Below, piece by piece: positions 28,131 through 36,931 of a stretch of DNA of 64,000 nt. The position numbers and the translations under genes are program-made. Location: positions 1 through 64,000 of the forward strand of contig JADZEJ010000003.1 of the NCBI GenBank assembly GCA_020850575.1, in the 5' to 3' direction. Position 1 is the stretch's first letter, and each line of letters opens with the position of its first letter. The notes beneath the pieces are model-generated. The model saw only the letters and a list, made by a program, of their open reading frames with translations, did no database searches and was not told where the DNA came from. Origin of the DNA: Candidatus Uhrbacteria bacterium (GTDB taxonomy: Bacteria; Patescibacteriota; Patescibacteriia; 2-12-FULL-60-25).

Positions 28131-29051
28131 ATGTCCACCTATCTCATTACCGGCGGCGCCGGCTTCATCGGTTCTAATCTCGCTGAAGAGTTATTACGTC
28201 AAGGTCATACTGTACGTATCCTTGATAATTTTTCAACTGGTAAACGCGAACATCTTCAGTCGGGAACTCAGTTATTCGAGGTAGATTTCACCAATCTTGA
28301 AGCAATCAAACCCGCATTCCAAGGAGTAGATGGAGTTTTTCATATGGGAGCACTTCCTAGTGTGCCATTTTCCATCGAACATCCGATTGAATCAACTAAA
28401 ATAAATATATTAGGAACCGTGAATGTTCTTGAGGCTTGCCGTTTGGCAAAAGTGAAACGTGTCGTCTATTCCGCTTCATCTTCTGCCTACGGCATTCAGC
28501 CGGAGCTTCCTCAGCGCGTCGATATGCCGACTGATCCGCTTAGTCCATATGCCTTGCAAAAACTAACCGGCGAAAAATTTTGTCAGCAGTATGCCAAGCA
28601 TTTTGGCGTTGAAACCATCTCACTTCGATATTTTAATGTCTATGGACCACGCATGAATGATACTGGGGCTTATGTGCCAGTTTTTACCTTTTTCATTCGT
28701 CAAAAGCTAGCAGGTCAACCATTGACCGTATTTGGTGATGGGGAAACCTCGCGTGATTTTACTCATGTATCCGATGTTGTTCAGGCGAATATCCTTGCCA
28801 TGCAATCACCCAATGTTGGCCATGGAGAAGTATTAAATGCAGGTGCTGGTGGAAATATTACCTTAAATCAAGTCGTAAAATTATTTGGCGGTCCAGTTCA
28901 GTATCTGCCTTTTCGGGAAGGGGATGTTCCTCGTTCACAGGCGGATATCTCCCTCACACGTAAATTGATTGGGTACGAACCAAAAATTGCTTTCAAAGAT
29001 GGATTACGCGAAGTACTTAAATCGCACGGCATCGTGATGATTGAAGAGTGA
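28131..29051 (+). CDS. NAD-dependent epimerase, UDP-glucose 4-epimerase-like
   Basis: The start at 28131 gives MSTYLITGGAGFIGSNLAEE, placing the NAD loop at the extreme N-terminus as usual; an in-frame ATG at 28113 adds six unconvincing residues. The protein is 306 residues with YSASSSAYG, the catalytic YALQK motif and LRYFNVYGPRM, all typical of GalE-like bacterial epimerases. It stands alone on the plus strand, convergent with the glycosylphosphotransferase gene across 3 bases. It probably interconverts UDP-sugars used as the first sugar of the glycan. Confidence 0.87.
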   Translation: MSTYLITGGAGFIGSNLAEELLRQGHTVRILDNFSTGKREHLQSGTQLFEVDFTNLEAIKPAFQGVDGVFHMGALPSVPFSIEHPIESTKINILGTVNVLEACRLAKVKRVVYSASSSAYGIQPELPQRVDMPTDPLSPYALQKLTGEKFCQQYAKHFGVETISLRYFNVYGPRMNDTGAYVPVFTFFIRQKLAGQPLTVFGDGETSRDFTHVSDVVQANILAMQSPNVGHGEVLNAGAGGNITLNQVVKLFGGPVQYLPFREGDVPRSQADISLTRKLIGYEPKIAFKDGLREVLKSHGIVMIEE

Positions 29052-29054
29052 ATC

Positions 29055-30446
29055 TTAGGTTCCTTGTCGACGCAACACGATACCAATTGTTTTGAGTAAG
29101 ATTGTGATGTCTAAGAAAAATGATCGATGACGAATATAATACAAATCGTATTGAAGTTTCTTTAAATTATCATCAATACTTGAGATTGGTGTGAGGAAGC
29201 GAGTTTGTGCCCAACCGGTTAATCCAGGACGTGTTAAATGGCGTAAGGCATAAAATGGCATACGTTCAATAAGTGGAGTTACAAATTCCGGTCTTTCCGG
29301 TCTTGGACCAATCAGAGATAAATCACCACGCAAAACATTCCAGATTTGTGGAAGTTCATCAATCCGCAATTGTCTCAGTATTCGACCAACTGGAAATAAA
29401 CGAGGATCGGTTTTTGCATCGGTAGTGAACTGTGCACCGGATGTTTCCGCACTTCCGTCAGCTGATAATACATTCATGCTACGAAATTTATACAAGGTAA
29501 ATGGTTGTCCCAGCTTTCCGATACGTGTCTGTCGAATCAAGAAGGGTCCCGGTGAAGATAAACGAATAGCAATAGCGACAAAGGGAAAAATCAAAATCGT
29601 AAATATTCCAAATGGAACAGCCATGAACAAATCGAATACACGTTTTACACCTTCGTACCAAGCTTTTTCAACTTCACGGAGATTTTCCAGGAACCAGGTT
29701 TGTGAAACGAATTCCAAAGGTACCCGACCGGTAATCGCTTCTTCAAGCGTAGCTCGATCGAGAACGCTAACCGACATAAAGAGCGTTTTGTATAAAGCAT
29801 CACGTAAACCTGGAACTTCATCCGGTTTCTGACCAAGGACGATGGTCTGGATGGATCGTTCACGAATAATACGATCAATTTGCGAAACATCAACATACCA
29901 AAAAACGGAATGATCTTCTATACGACTACCGGGAGCTGTTTCGATAACTGCTTTTAATTCATAACCTTGACCATTCTGTTTAAGGATTTCTTGTAATTTA
30001 CGCGTATCATCTGCATGCCCGATATACATAATCGCATTACGAAAAAACAAAGGAGCAATCATGCGTGCATGAAAAATACGCCAGGCATACCCCAATAGTA
30101 ATGCTATAGCTACGTATAAAAATAAATTAGTACGAGGTTCGATACTGAATGGAATAATATAGAAAAAAGCGAGACCGAGTAACAAATTAACAAACATTGC
30201 TTCGACATATTTTCGAAATTGTAGGAATTGATCGCGAGCGAACAACGTGTCATATAATCCATTCACATAAAATGAACAAATCCACAACACGCCTAAGAGA
30301 CTAAAAGGTAAAAAATGACGTTGGAAATCTATATACTGAAACGCACCATAACGAATGACGAGTGTAAGAATAAGTGCAATATGCAAGACGAGATAGTCTC
30401 CAACCAACATGGAAAGTCGTTTAAAACGTAAACCAAGATGAATCAT
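29055..30446 (-). CDS. Polyprenyl-phosphate glycosyl-1-phosphate transferase (initiating enzyme)
   Basis: This PHPT family enzyme transfers a sugar-1-phosphate to undecaprenyl phosphate and starts the repeat unit. The N-terminal half has about five membrane segments and a CoA-binding-like domain. The catalytic domain starts at KRVFDLFMAVPFG, followed by SSPGPFLIRQTRIG, FTLYKFRSM, GRILRQLRIDELPQIWNVL, GDLSLIGPRPERPEFV and RPGLTGWAQ, all canonical. The start at 30446 (463 residues) is preferred because an ATG at 30485 would overlap the divergent gene's upstream region. It faces away from the subtilase across 68 bases. Confidence 0.9.
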   Translation of the reverse strand: MIHLGLRFKRLSMLVGDYLVLHIALILTLVIRYGAFQYIDFQRHFLPFSLLGVLWICSFYVNGLYDTLFARDQFLQFRKYVEAMFVNLLLGLAFFYIIPFSIEPRTNLFLYVAIALLLGYAWRIFHARMIAPLFFRNAIMYIGHADDTRKLQEILKQNGQGYELKAVIETAPGSRIEDHSVFWYVDVSQIDRIIRERSIQTIVLGQKPDEVPGLRDALYKTLFMSVSVLDRATLEEAITGRVPLEFVSQTWFLENLREVEKAWYEGVKRVFDLFMAVPFGIFTILIFPFVAIAIRLSSPGPFLIRQTRIGKLGQPFTLYKFRSMNVLSADGSAETSGAQFTTDAKTDPRLFPVGRILRQLRIDELPQIWNVLRGDLSLIGPRPERPEFVTPLIERMPFYALRHLTRPGLTGWAQTRFLTPISSIDDNLKKLQYDLYYIRHRSFFLDITILLKTIGIVLRRQGT

Positions 30447-30471
30447 ATTGACATAAAGCTTGACAGATGCA

Positions 30472-30490
30472 GCGAATTGTCGCAATTCGC
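30472..30490. promoter_or_regulatory. Perfect palindrome between divergent genes
   Basis: GCGAATTG-TCG-CAATTCGC is an 8-base perfect inverted repeat with a 3-base centre. It lies in the 68-base region between the initiating glycosyltransferase and the subtilase and would overlap the -35 region of the subtilase promoter. It could be an operator; a hairpin is also possible. Confidence 0.4.
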
Positions 30491-30502
30491 AATGATCTCG
30501 GG

Positions 30503-30508
30503 TACACT
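30503..30508 (+). promoter_or_regulatory. Candidate -10 box for the subtilase gene
   Basis: TACACT ends 6 bases before the ATG at 30515. No good -35 hexamer is seen at standard spacing; the palindrome occupies that position. The closeness implies a leaderless or nearly leaderless transcript. Confidence 0.35.
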
Positions 30509-30514
30509 TATATC

Positions 30515-32401
30515 ATGATAGTAAAGCAAAAAAAGTGGCTAATAAGCTTCTTGATCGGATTCTTGGTAAGCGTGATGCATAGTGGATCATTTGCGTATGC
30601 GCAGACTATCGGAATCAATGACACTTTTTTGGAAAAAGAATGGCATCTATCGGCAATCAACGCTCCAATGGGTTGGATACAAACGACTGGAACGAGTGAT
30701 GTTGTGGTTGCGGTGATTGACTCGGGTGTGGACATTGATCATCCGGACTTACGATCCAATATTTGGACCAATCCAAATGAAATTCCAAATAATCAAAAAG
30801 ACGATGATGAAAATGGTTTTGTTGATGACGTACATGGTTGGAATTTCGTTGAACAGTCAAATGACGTGCGTCCAATAATATCGAAAAATGGTATTGACGA
30901 AGCATTTATTCATGGGACAGTAGTTGCTTCCTTAATTGGTGCGCGTGGCAATAACAATGTCGGCATTGCAGGTATTGCTTGGAATGTACGTCTGATGCCG
31001 ATTGTGGTACTGGACTCGCAAGGTGAGGGAAGTGATGTTGACATAGCACAAGCGATTCGATACGCCGTTGCCCAAGGTGCGGATATTATTAATTTGAGTT
31101 TCGTTGGATATCAAAAAGATGAAATCCTAGCTACTGCGGTGAATGAAGCTACGTCACAAGGTGTCTTGATCGTGAGTGCTGCGGGAAATGGAGAAACCAC
31201 ATCGGGTGAAGATTTGGATAAGACGGCAGGTTTCCCGGCTTGCGATAAAGGGGCTGGTGGCAAAGGCGCAATGAGCGTCACCGCAATCGATAAAAATGGA
31301 AAGAAAGCAGACTATGCCAATTTTGGAACTTGTGTTGATGTTTCTGCACCCGGTGAAGATCTTTTTGCCGCAAGACCGACGTATAAATCATCAGATCGTA
31401 ATCTTACCGCTGCAGGGTATCGCGGAAATTTAAGCGGTACATCGGTTGCTGCCCCTCTTGTCACGGGATTAGCGGCTCTCATCAAGTCACAACATCCGGA
31501 TTGGACGGCAGAAGAAATCGCGCAACATATTCGGAGTACCGCGCAATCGGTTGATCAAAAAAATCCAAATAATAGTGGCAAAATAGGTACAGGACAAATT
31601 AACATTGCCCGCGCACTTGCAACCGATCAACTGACAAAACAGCCTCGAAGTCCATTCTTTCTTGAAGCGTCTTTAAAAGGGCAGAGATCTATGGTTCGGA
31701 TTCTTTCTAATACGGGCGAGGCAATACAGTATATTGATCTTGGTCTGTCCAAAGCAGCGCAAGTTCGTGCGAGTTTCTTGCATTGGCAGATCGCATCTTT
31801 GCCTGATATCGCTGTGACTTCTGATGATGCATCCGGTTCATGGAAAATCAATCGATGGGATGGAATTTTGCTTGCTGCCGGAACGGTTGGAAAAAGTGAT
31901 ATAAAAGGTGGATTAATGCTGGCATCACAAGATTTGGATGCAGATGGAAAAGATGAGCTGCTTTTACTCGAAGCAAAGGGATCACGGATGTGGTTAGTGT
32001 CGGCTAACAACAAGACACCTCTTGAGATAAAGCCTTTTGAGCATCAAATATCACAAGGAAGTTCAGCTTTGTCTGTTTCTCGCCCCCGATCCGGATTTTT
32101 AATAGCATCACGTGGAAATGATCGACAGATTGTTATTATTGGTCGCAATGGGAGCATCTTGGCCCACGGTCCAACGAGCACTGCGCGTAAATCATCCGGA
32201 TGGAGTATTCGACGAGCTGCAAGAAAAGGAAACGGCTCAGTATATGAATTACAAGCTAAAGATGGCAAACTTATTCTCATGAATGATGGTTCTGGTCTAA
32301 CTCCGACGAACAATGGAATTCCTGTAACGCGTTGGACTCAAGTTCCTGATGGACAAGTGTTACACGATGGTTGGCTTTATTATGAATCCTGGCCTCGATA
32401 A
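30515..32401 (+). CDS. Secreted S8-family subtilisin-like protease
   Basis: Starting at 30515 gives a clear signal peptide (MIVKQKKWLISFLIGFLVSV, then SFAYA); the frame extends back to 30467 without reason. The S8 triad is visible: Asp69 in VVAVIDSGVD, His133 in HGTVVAS and Ser310 in LSGTSVAAPL, with oxyanion Asn225 in SAAGN. The catalytic domain ends near residue 375. The last 250 residues form a beta-rich domain with a DLDADGKDELLLL segment like FG-GAP/VCBS repeats, suggesting surface attachment or glycan binding. It overlaps the following GtrA gene by 20 bases. It probably acts at or outside the cell surface. Confidence 0.9.
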   Translation: MIVKQKKWLISFLIGFLVSVMHSGSFAYAQTIGINDTFLEKEWHLSAINAPMGWIQTTGTSDVVVAVIDSGVDIDHPDLRSNIWTNPNEIPNNQKDDDENGFVDDVHGWNFVEQSNDVRPIISKNGIDEAFIHGTVVASLIGARGNNNVGIAGIAWNVRLMPIVVLDSQGEGSDVDIAQAIRYAVAQGADIINLSFVGYQKDEILATAVNEATSQGVLIVSAAGNGETTSGEDLDKTAGFPACDKGAGGKGAMSVTAIDKNGKKADYANFGTCVDVSAPGEDLFAARPTYKSSDRNLTAAGYRGNLSGTSVAAPLVTGLAALIKSQHPDWTAEEIAQHIRSTAQSVDQKNPNNSGKIGTGQINIARALATDQLTKQPRSPFFLEASLKGQRSMVRILSNTGEAIQYIDLGLSKAAQVRASFLHWQIASLPDIAVTSDDASGSWKINRWDGILLAAGTVGKSDIKGGLMLASQDLDADGKDELLLLEAKGSRMWLVSANNKTPLEIKPFEHQISQGSSALSVSRPRSGFLIASRGNDRQIVIIGRNGSILAHGPTSTARKSSGWSIRRAARKGNGSVYELQAKDGKLILMNDGSGLTPTNNGIPVTRWTQVPDGQVLHDGWLYYESWPR

Positions 32402-32843
32402 AATTTGGCATCGATGTAAACCGGAATTGCCACGTCTCCTGAGATTTATCGGCGTGGGAATTTTATCACTTGTTTTGACAACGGGTATGTATGCTGTAAT
32501 CACCAGATTTTTATGGAAAGAAGGCAACCGTACATTTATTTACGCTTCAGTCATTATCATCGTAACCTGGATAAATTATATTCTGAACAAAAAACATACA
32601 TTCAATGCGCAAGGTAAGTGTGCGCAAGGAGCAATTGGTCGTTTTACGACTGTCGCCATCATCGCTACTGTGATGAATAATGTTTTCTTTTGGATTGGGC
32701 ATGATATCTTCCATGTATTTGATCTCTTGGTGATTCTCTGTAACACGGGGATTATAGCGGTATTCACCTTTAGTTCGCATCGTCTTTTCACCTTCCATCA
32801 CGAGCCTTGGCGTTTTATAAAAAAACCCATAAAACCAACATAA
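32382..32843 (+). CDS. GtrA-family membrane protein
   Basis: A small polytopic protein (153 residues from the ATG at 32382; an earlier in-frame ATG at 32349 lies inside the protease gene). It has four hydrophobic segments, with RLLRFIGVGILSLVLTTGMY, TWINYILNKKHTF and FTFSSHRLFTFH, matching GtrA. These proteins flip or help use polyprenyl-linked sugars in glycan decoration. It overlaps the end of the protease gene, so it is probably co-transcribed. Confidence 0.82.
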   Translation: MNPGLDKIWHRCKPELPRLLRFIGVGILSLVLTTGMYAVITRFLWKEGNRTFIYASVIIIVTWINYILNKKHTFNAQGKCAQGAIGRFTTVAIIATVMNNVFFWIGHDIFHVFDLLVILCNTGIIAVFTFSSHRLFTFHHEPWRFIKKPIKPT

Positions 32844-32913
32844 TTATAGAATAAACAGAACGGTATTTTGTTTTGAAAAAAGAGATAAACCTTTGTAATA
32901 AAATGATAATTGT

Positions 32914-32941
32914 ATAACCAGATAACGATAACCAGATAACG
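32914..32941 (+). repeat. Tandem 14-base direct repeat upstream of UXS-like genes
   Basis: ATAACCAGATAACG occurs twice in direct tandem with no mismatch. It lies about 45 bases upstream of the -10 candidate of the gene at 33007, a plausible activator-binding position, but it may be a simple replication slip. Confidence 0.6.
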
Positions 32942-32983
32942 TCTTAAACGGAAAATGTAAGTACCAAAAGAAGATGGCTTTTG

Positions 32984-32992
32984 TGCTACACT
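32984..32992 (+). promoter_or_regulatory. Extended -10 promoter element
   Basis: TGCTACACT is a TGn-extended -10 box 14 bases before the start at 33007. No clear -35 hexamer is present, as is common with extended -10 promoters. Confidence 0.45.
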
Positions 32993-33006
32993 AGTAAAGA
33001 TGACAT

Positions 33007-34020
33007 ATGCCAGACCGTCCAATTTTTGAAAAACGAAACATACTTGTTACCGGTGGTGCAGGTTTTATCGGATCTCACTTATGTGAGCGCTTGGTTCGTG
33101 ATGCTCATGTAATATGTGTTGATAATTTTTTGACGAGCTCAGTTTCAAATATTGATCATTTGCTTCAAGATCCGAATTTTGAATTTATTAATCACGATAT
33201 TATTAATCCATTGGATCTAGAAAAACTTCCTGAGTTAGAACGTTTCAAAATTCGCTTTCAAGGTATTCAAGAGATATACCATCTCGCTTGTCCAATTTCA
33301 AAACGCCACTTTGATGATTACAAAATAGCCACAGTTTTAACAAATTCAGTCGGTGTAAAAAATATTTTAGATATTGCTGTCAAGTACGGATCAAAAATTC
33401 TTTATGCTTCTTCAAGTGTGCTGTATGGTCCACGCCAGCCTGGAAAATTATTCTATTCTGAGATGGATGAATGTCATATCGATCATCTTACATCTCGTGG
33501 TGCGTATGATGAAGGAAAACGTTTTTCAGAAGCCATTCTACAAACTTATGCCGATGTATATAACTTAGATATAAAAATTGCTCGTATTTTCCGAACATAC
33601 GGTTCACGCATGAAGATTTTTGATGGGAATTTGATACCTGATATGGTTTTGTCCGCATTGGATAATCGCGATATCATGATCTCTGGAGATGAAGAAACCC
33701 GTATTTCTCTCTGTTATGTGACAGATATTGTTGATGGAATGATCCGTCTCATGGTCACGCCAATCGACATTACATTGTTAAATCTAGGCTCAGATATAGA
33801 AATTAGACTCGTTACCGTAGCACAACGGATTCTAGAATTAACTGGTTCAGGCTCACGCGTTCGTTTCGAGGCGCCATATAATCATCTCACTGAAGCTGGG
33901 TTACCTGATACCATGAGAGCGCGAGAAGTTTTAGGCTGGGTACCATTGGTTCGGCTTGAAGACGGATTAAAGAAAATGATTGATTATACTCAATCTCATC
34001 GTCACTTGATTGCATTTTAA
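33007..34020 (+). CDS. UDP-glucuronate decarboxylase-like SDR (copy 1)
   Basis: A 337-residue extended SDR: NILVTGGAGFIGSHLCERL, ICVDNFLTSSVSNIDHLL, EFINHDI and the catalytic SRGAYDEGKRFSEA, with the YDEGKR box typical of UDP-xylose synthases. The strand that normally reads STSEVYG is SSSVLYG here, so the catalytic Glu is replaced. With its tandem neighbour (clearly paralogous throughout) it probably arose by duplication. It may produce UDP-xylose, the 4-keto intermediate or an epimer. It is first in a two-gene unit 11 bases apart. Confidence 0.82.
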   Translation: MPDRPIFEKRNILVTGGAGFIGSHLCERLVRDAHVICVDNFLTSSVSNIDHLLQDPNFEFINHDIINPLDLEKLPELERFKIRFQGIQEIYHLACPISKRHFDDYKIATVLTNSVGVKNILDIAVKYGSKILYASSSVLYGPRQPGKLFYSEMDECHIDHLTSRGAYDEGKRFSEAILQTYADVYNLDIKIARIFRTYGSRMKIFDGNLIPDMVLSALDNRDIMISGDEETRISLCYVTDIVDGMIRLMVTPIDITLLNLGSDIEIRLVTVAQRILELTGSGSRVRFEAPYNHLTEAGLPDTMRAREVLGWVPLVRLEDGLKKMIDYTQSHRHLIAF

Positions 34021-34031
34021 TACTCATTACT

Positions 34032-35054
34032 ATGGAAAATGGTCAACAAAAGAAAAACGTTCTTGTTACCGGTGGAGCAGGATTCATCGGTTCATTTTTA
34101 TGTGAACGGTTGCTCGAAAAACATCGAGTCATTTGTGTCGATAATTTCATAACATCGCAAGAATCAAATATTGATCATTTACTCAAAAATTCAGATTTTG
34201 AATTCATTCGTCATGATTTTAATACACCATTTGATCCGGAAGTATACCCTGAGCTTGCACGTTTTCGTGTGAAGTTTGATGGTTTGCACGAAGTGTATCA
34301 TTTAGCATGTCCCACGAGTCCAAAAAAATTCGATCAGTATCGAATACAAACATTACTTGCAAATTCACAAGCAACAAAGAATGCACTTGATCTTGCGGTA
34401 AAATATCGTTCTAAAATTCTACTTGCTTCTACATCAGTGGTATATGGTCCGAGACCGGCAGATAATCAAGCATATAAAGAAGAGTATGTCGGCATGGTAA
34501 ATAATCTTTCACCTCGTGCTTGTTATGACGAAGGAAAACGGTATGCCGAAACAATGTTCGAAACCTATGCCCAAGTCTATGGCATCCAAGTAAAGATCGC
34601 CCGTATTTTTCGTACATATGGTCCACGTATGCCATTATTTGATGGTCAAATGATTCCAGATTTCATTACAAATGCGCTTGATGGAAAAGACTTGGTAATA
34701 TATGGCGACGAAACATTCCGCACATCCCTTATATACGTGTCCGATGTCGTTGATGGAATGACAAAATTAATGAACACTTCATCATCCGACATTGGTCCGG
34801 TGAATTTTGGTAGCGATTTAGATATACCATTGATTGAAGTGGCACAACGTATCATAGAAATGACAGGTTCGACATCTCGCATCGCATTTGAACCTTCGTT
34901 ACTTTTTATGTCGCAACTCGGTTTGCCTGATATCACCAAAGCGAAAGATAAATTAGGCTGGTTGCCACTAGTTCGGCTTGATGAGGGTCTTAAAAAAACT
35001 ATTGACTATACAATAGCTCATAAGAGTTTATTAGGATTCAAATTTGGCTCTTAA
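34032..35054 (+). CDS. UDP-glucuronate decarboxylase-like SDR (copy 2)
   Basis: A 340-residue paralogue of the preceding gene, with the same order of motifs: VLVTGGAGFIGSFLCERLL, ICVDNFITSQESNIDHLL, EFIRHDFNTPF and PRACYDEGKRYAETMF. The usual STSEVYG segment is STSVVYG, so the catalytic Glu is again replaced by Val. The second copy has diverged evenly along its length and keeps a full set of cofactor residues, so both copies look functional. The pair may form a heteromer or act on related sugars. Confidence 0.82.
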   Translation: MENGQQKKNVLVTGGAGFIGSFLCERLLEKHRVICVDNFITSQESNIDHLLKNSDFEFIRHDFNTPFDPEVYPELARFRVKFDGLHEVYHLACPTSPKKFDQYRIQTLLANSQATKNALDLAVKYRSKILLASTSVVYGPRPADNQAYKEEYVGMVNNLSPRACYDEGKRYAETMFETYAQVYGIQVKIARIFRTYGPRMPLFDGQMIPDFITNALDGKDLVIYGDETFRTSLIYVSDVVDGMTKLMNTSSSDIGPVNFGSDLDIPLIEVAQRIIEMTGSTSRIAFEPSLLFMSQLGLPDITKAKDKLGWLPLVRLDEGLKKTIDYTIAHKSLLGFKFGS

Positions 35055-35164
35055 AAAAAGTAGTAAAAATACTTTTGTCGACCAAAACAAAACGAAATTT
35101 TTTTTCACGACGTCTCATATTTCTGCGTCTCGTATTGTCTCAAGAATAGATAGTAATCTTTACT

Positions 35165-35830
35165 TTATTTTTTGAGTCGGTAAGCCTTCATGGTGACACC
35201 GCTAATCGTCAGTGGAAAAGATTCGAACGAAAACTTCTTTTTCAATGATTTTTTTGCAGCGGAAGTGATTAAAATTTCACCACGTTCCGCAACATCTTCT
35301 CCAAGTTTAGAGGCGAGATTGAGTTCATTTCCATACATATCATCACAAGCGAGTAGCGTCGGACCATATCCAATACCTATTGATACATGTACATCGCTTT
35401 CATCCGGTGTTGCCAAGTTTGCGACTTCTAGATCATGTTGAATTTGTAAGCTCGCATGTAGCGCATCATCTGTATTTTGGAACACAGCAAAGCAATTATC
35501 CGCTTCAAATTTAATCACCATCCCACGAAAAGCCTTGATAGCCGGATTAACCACCCGTCGCATGCGTAATATCATGGCCAGGTAATGAATAATGCCAAAT
35601 TTTTGAACTAATTTTGAAAAACCGCTCATATCTAAAATAAAAATGGCTGTAGTCCGCTCAAATTGCTTTCTAATGGCAACGTCAATTTGTTTCGTTTTTT
35701 CCGGATGCTCAATACGCTGAATCAGTAGTTCATCTAACAAATTGCAAGAGGGGAGATTGAGAAAATGGGTTTTAGATATATTAACGTTTTTTTTGATAGC
35801 GGTTGAAGATTGGGTTTTTTTAGCAGGCAT
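35165..35830 (-). CDS. Class III nucleotidyl cyclase domain protein
   Basis: A 221-residue soluble protein whose residues 55-215 fit an adenylate/guanylate cyclase catalytic domain. AIFILDMSGFSKL gives the first metal Asp, VIKFEADNCFAVF gives the substrate Lys and second metal Asp (with EA in place of the usual G before Asp), and DDMYGNELNLASKLGED gives the transition-state Asn, with Lys in place of the usual Arg. No receptor, HAMP or membrane part is present. It might make cAMP or cGMP, or be a degenerate sensor. It is convergent with copy 2 of the UXS-like gene and divergent from the GT2 gene. Confidence 0.75.
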   Translation of the reverse strand: MPAKKTQSSTAIKKNVNISKTHFLNLPSCNLLDELLIQRIEHPEKTKQIDVAIRKQFERTTAIFILDMSGFSKLVQKFGIIHYLAMILRMRRVVNPAIKAFRGMVIKFEADNCFAVFQNTDDALHASLQIQHDLEVANLATPDESDVHVSIGIGYGPTLLACDDMYGNELNLASKLGEDVAERGEILITSAAKKSLKKKFSFESFPLTISGVTMKAYRLKK

Positions 35831-35838
35831 ATGCTAAA

Positions 35839-35867
35839 AGCATAGCAAAATGTATCACTCTACCCAA
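35839..35867 (-). promoter_or_regulatory. Promoter of the cyclase gene
   Basis: Read on the minus strand, TTGGGT (35867-35862) and TATGCT (35844-35839) are 17 bases apart, with a TGC extension before the -10. The -10 box ends 8 bases before the ATG at 35830, suggesting a leaderless transcript. Confidence 0.5.
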
Positions 35868-35895
35868 TATTGACAGCATCGGATAGAGTACCAGC

Positions 35896-36576
35896 ATGAA
35901 GTTCATGGCGATTATCCCGGCTTTTCAAGAAGCTGGACGCATCAAAAATACGATTGAAGCCGTAAAACCGTATGTAAACAGGGTTATTGTGGTTGATGAC
36001 GGTTCAACGGATACAACCTTTATTGAAGCGATACAAAGCGACGTGACTGTATTGCGACATATGGTGAATCGAGGTCAGGGCGCAGCTTTACGTACGGGTA
36101 CCGAAGCGGCATTGCGATTGGGCGCCGAATGTATTATTCATATCGATGCCGACGGACAACACGATCCATCGTTCATTCCGAGCATAATCGAACCGCTTAA
36201 AAAAGGGGAAGCGGAAATCGTTTTCGGCTCACGTTTTCTTGGAATTACTTCGGCAAATATGCCATTTATGCGTCGCATGGTATTAAAAGCGGCAAAAACC
36301 TTTAATACCTTGCTTATGGGGATACCGCGCCATGTAACAGACCCACAAAGCGGGATGCGCGCTATGACTGCAGCGGCTGCTCGTCGTTTGAATTTTCGAC
36401 AAGATCGTATGGCACATTGCTCTGAGATTCTTCGTTTAACAACCCGTGGTGCATATAAATGGTGCGAGATTCCGGTACGTATTCACTATAGCTCAGAATC
36501 ACTCGCAAAGGGACAAAAATCAAGCGATGCATTAGTCATTGTGTGGCAATTATTCTTAGGTATTTTTGCGGATTAA
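35896..36576 (+). CDS. GT2-family glycosyltransferase (polyprenyl-phosphate mannosyltransferase-like)
   Basis: A 226-residue GT-A enzyme: FMAIIPAFQEAGRIKNTIEA, VIVVDDGSTDTT and IIHIDADGQHDPSFIP, the last giving the DxD metal site. VTDPQSGMRAMT is the usual acceptor-side segment. It lacks a membrane tail. The next gene, a DUF2304 protein, begins in the base directly after the stop, a pairing common in surface-glycan loci, where the small membrane protein may anchor the transferase. It probably makes a polyprenyl-phosphate sugar. Confidence 0.9.
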   Translation: MKFMAIIPAFQEAGRIKNTIEAVKPYVNRVIVVDDGSTDTTFIEAIQSDVTVLRHMVNRGQGAALRTGTEAALRLGAECIIHIDADGQHDPSFIPSIIEPLKKGEAEIVFGSRFLGITSANMPFMRRMVLKAAKTFNTLLMGIPRHVTDPQSGMRAMTAAAARRLNFRQDRMAHCSEILRLTTRGAYKWCEIPVRIHYSSESLAKGQKSSDALVIVWQLFLGIFAD

Positions 36577-36909
36577 ATGAATATGTTACTCATTCAAATT
36601 ATTTTAGTGGCAATACTCATAGGAGCTATTTACATGACCTGGAAACGCTCCAAGGAACAAGCGATTGGTTTTCGTGAAGCGGTTTTGTGGACGATTTTAT
36701 GGGTAACTGCGGCAATGATTATTTTACTCCCACAAACCACGACCACGATTGCAAATATACTCGGCGTTGGTCGTGGTGTTGATGTGATCTTGTATGCATC
36801 GGTCATTCTGTTATTTATTGCCTTATTTCGTCTTCATGTCATCGTTGAAAGGTTAGAGAGAAAATTGACTGATATTGTGCGTGCTGAGGCTTTACGAGAT
36901 ATAAAATAA
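36577..36909 (+). CDS. DUF2304-family small membrane protein
   Basis: A 110-residue protein with three hydrophobic segments: an N-terminal MLLIQIILVAILIGAIYM, a middle VLWTILWVTAAMIILLP and a third VDVILYASVILLFIALFRL, ending in a short charged helix (VIVERLERKLTDIVRAEALR). The layout and the position directly after a GT2 gene fit DUF2304. It probably acts as a membrane partner of that enzyme. Biochemical function unknown. Confidence 0.8.
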   Translation: MNMLLIQIILVAILIGAIYMTWKRSKEQAIGFREAVLWTILWVTAAMIILLPQTTTTIANILGVGRGVDVILYASVILLFIALFRLHVIVERLERKLTDIVRAEALRDIK

Positions 36910-36931
36910 CCTCAGTTCAAGTATTGTCTGT

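Noticed and set aside
29425-29832. 135-codon plus-strand frame
   Set aside because: It is antisense to the catalytic domain of the glycosylphosphotransferase, whose motifs are complete.
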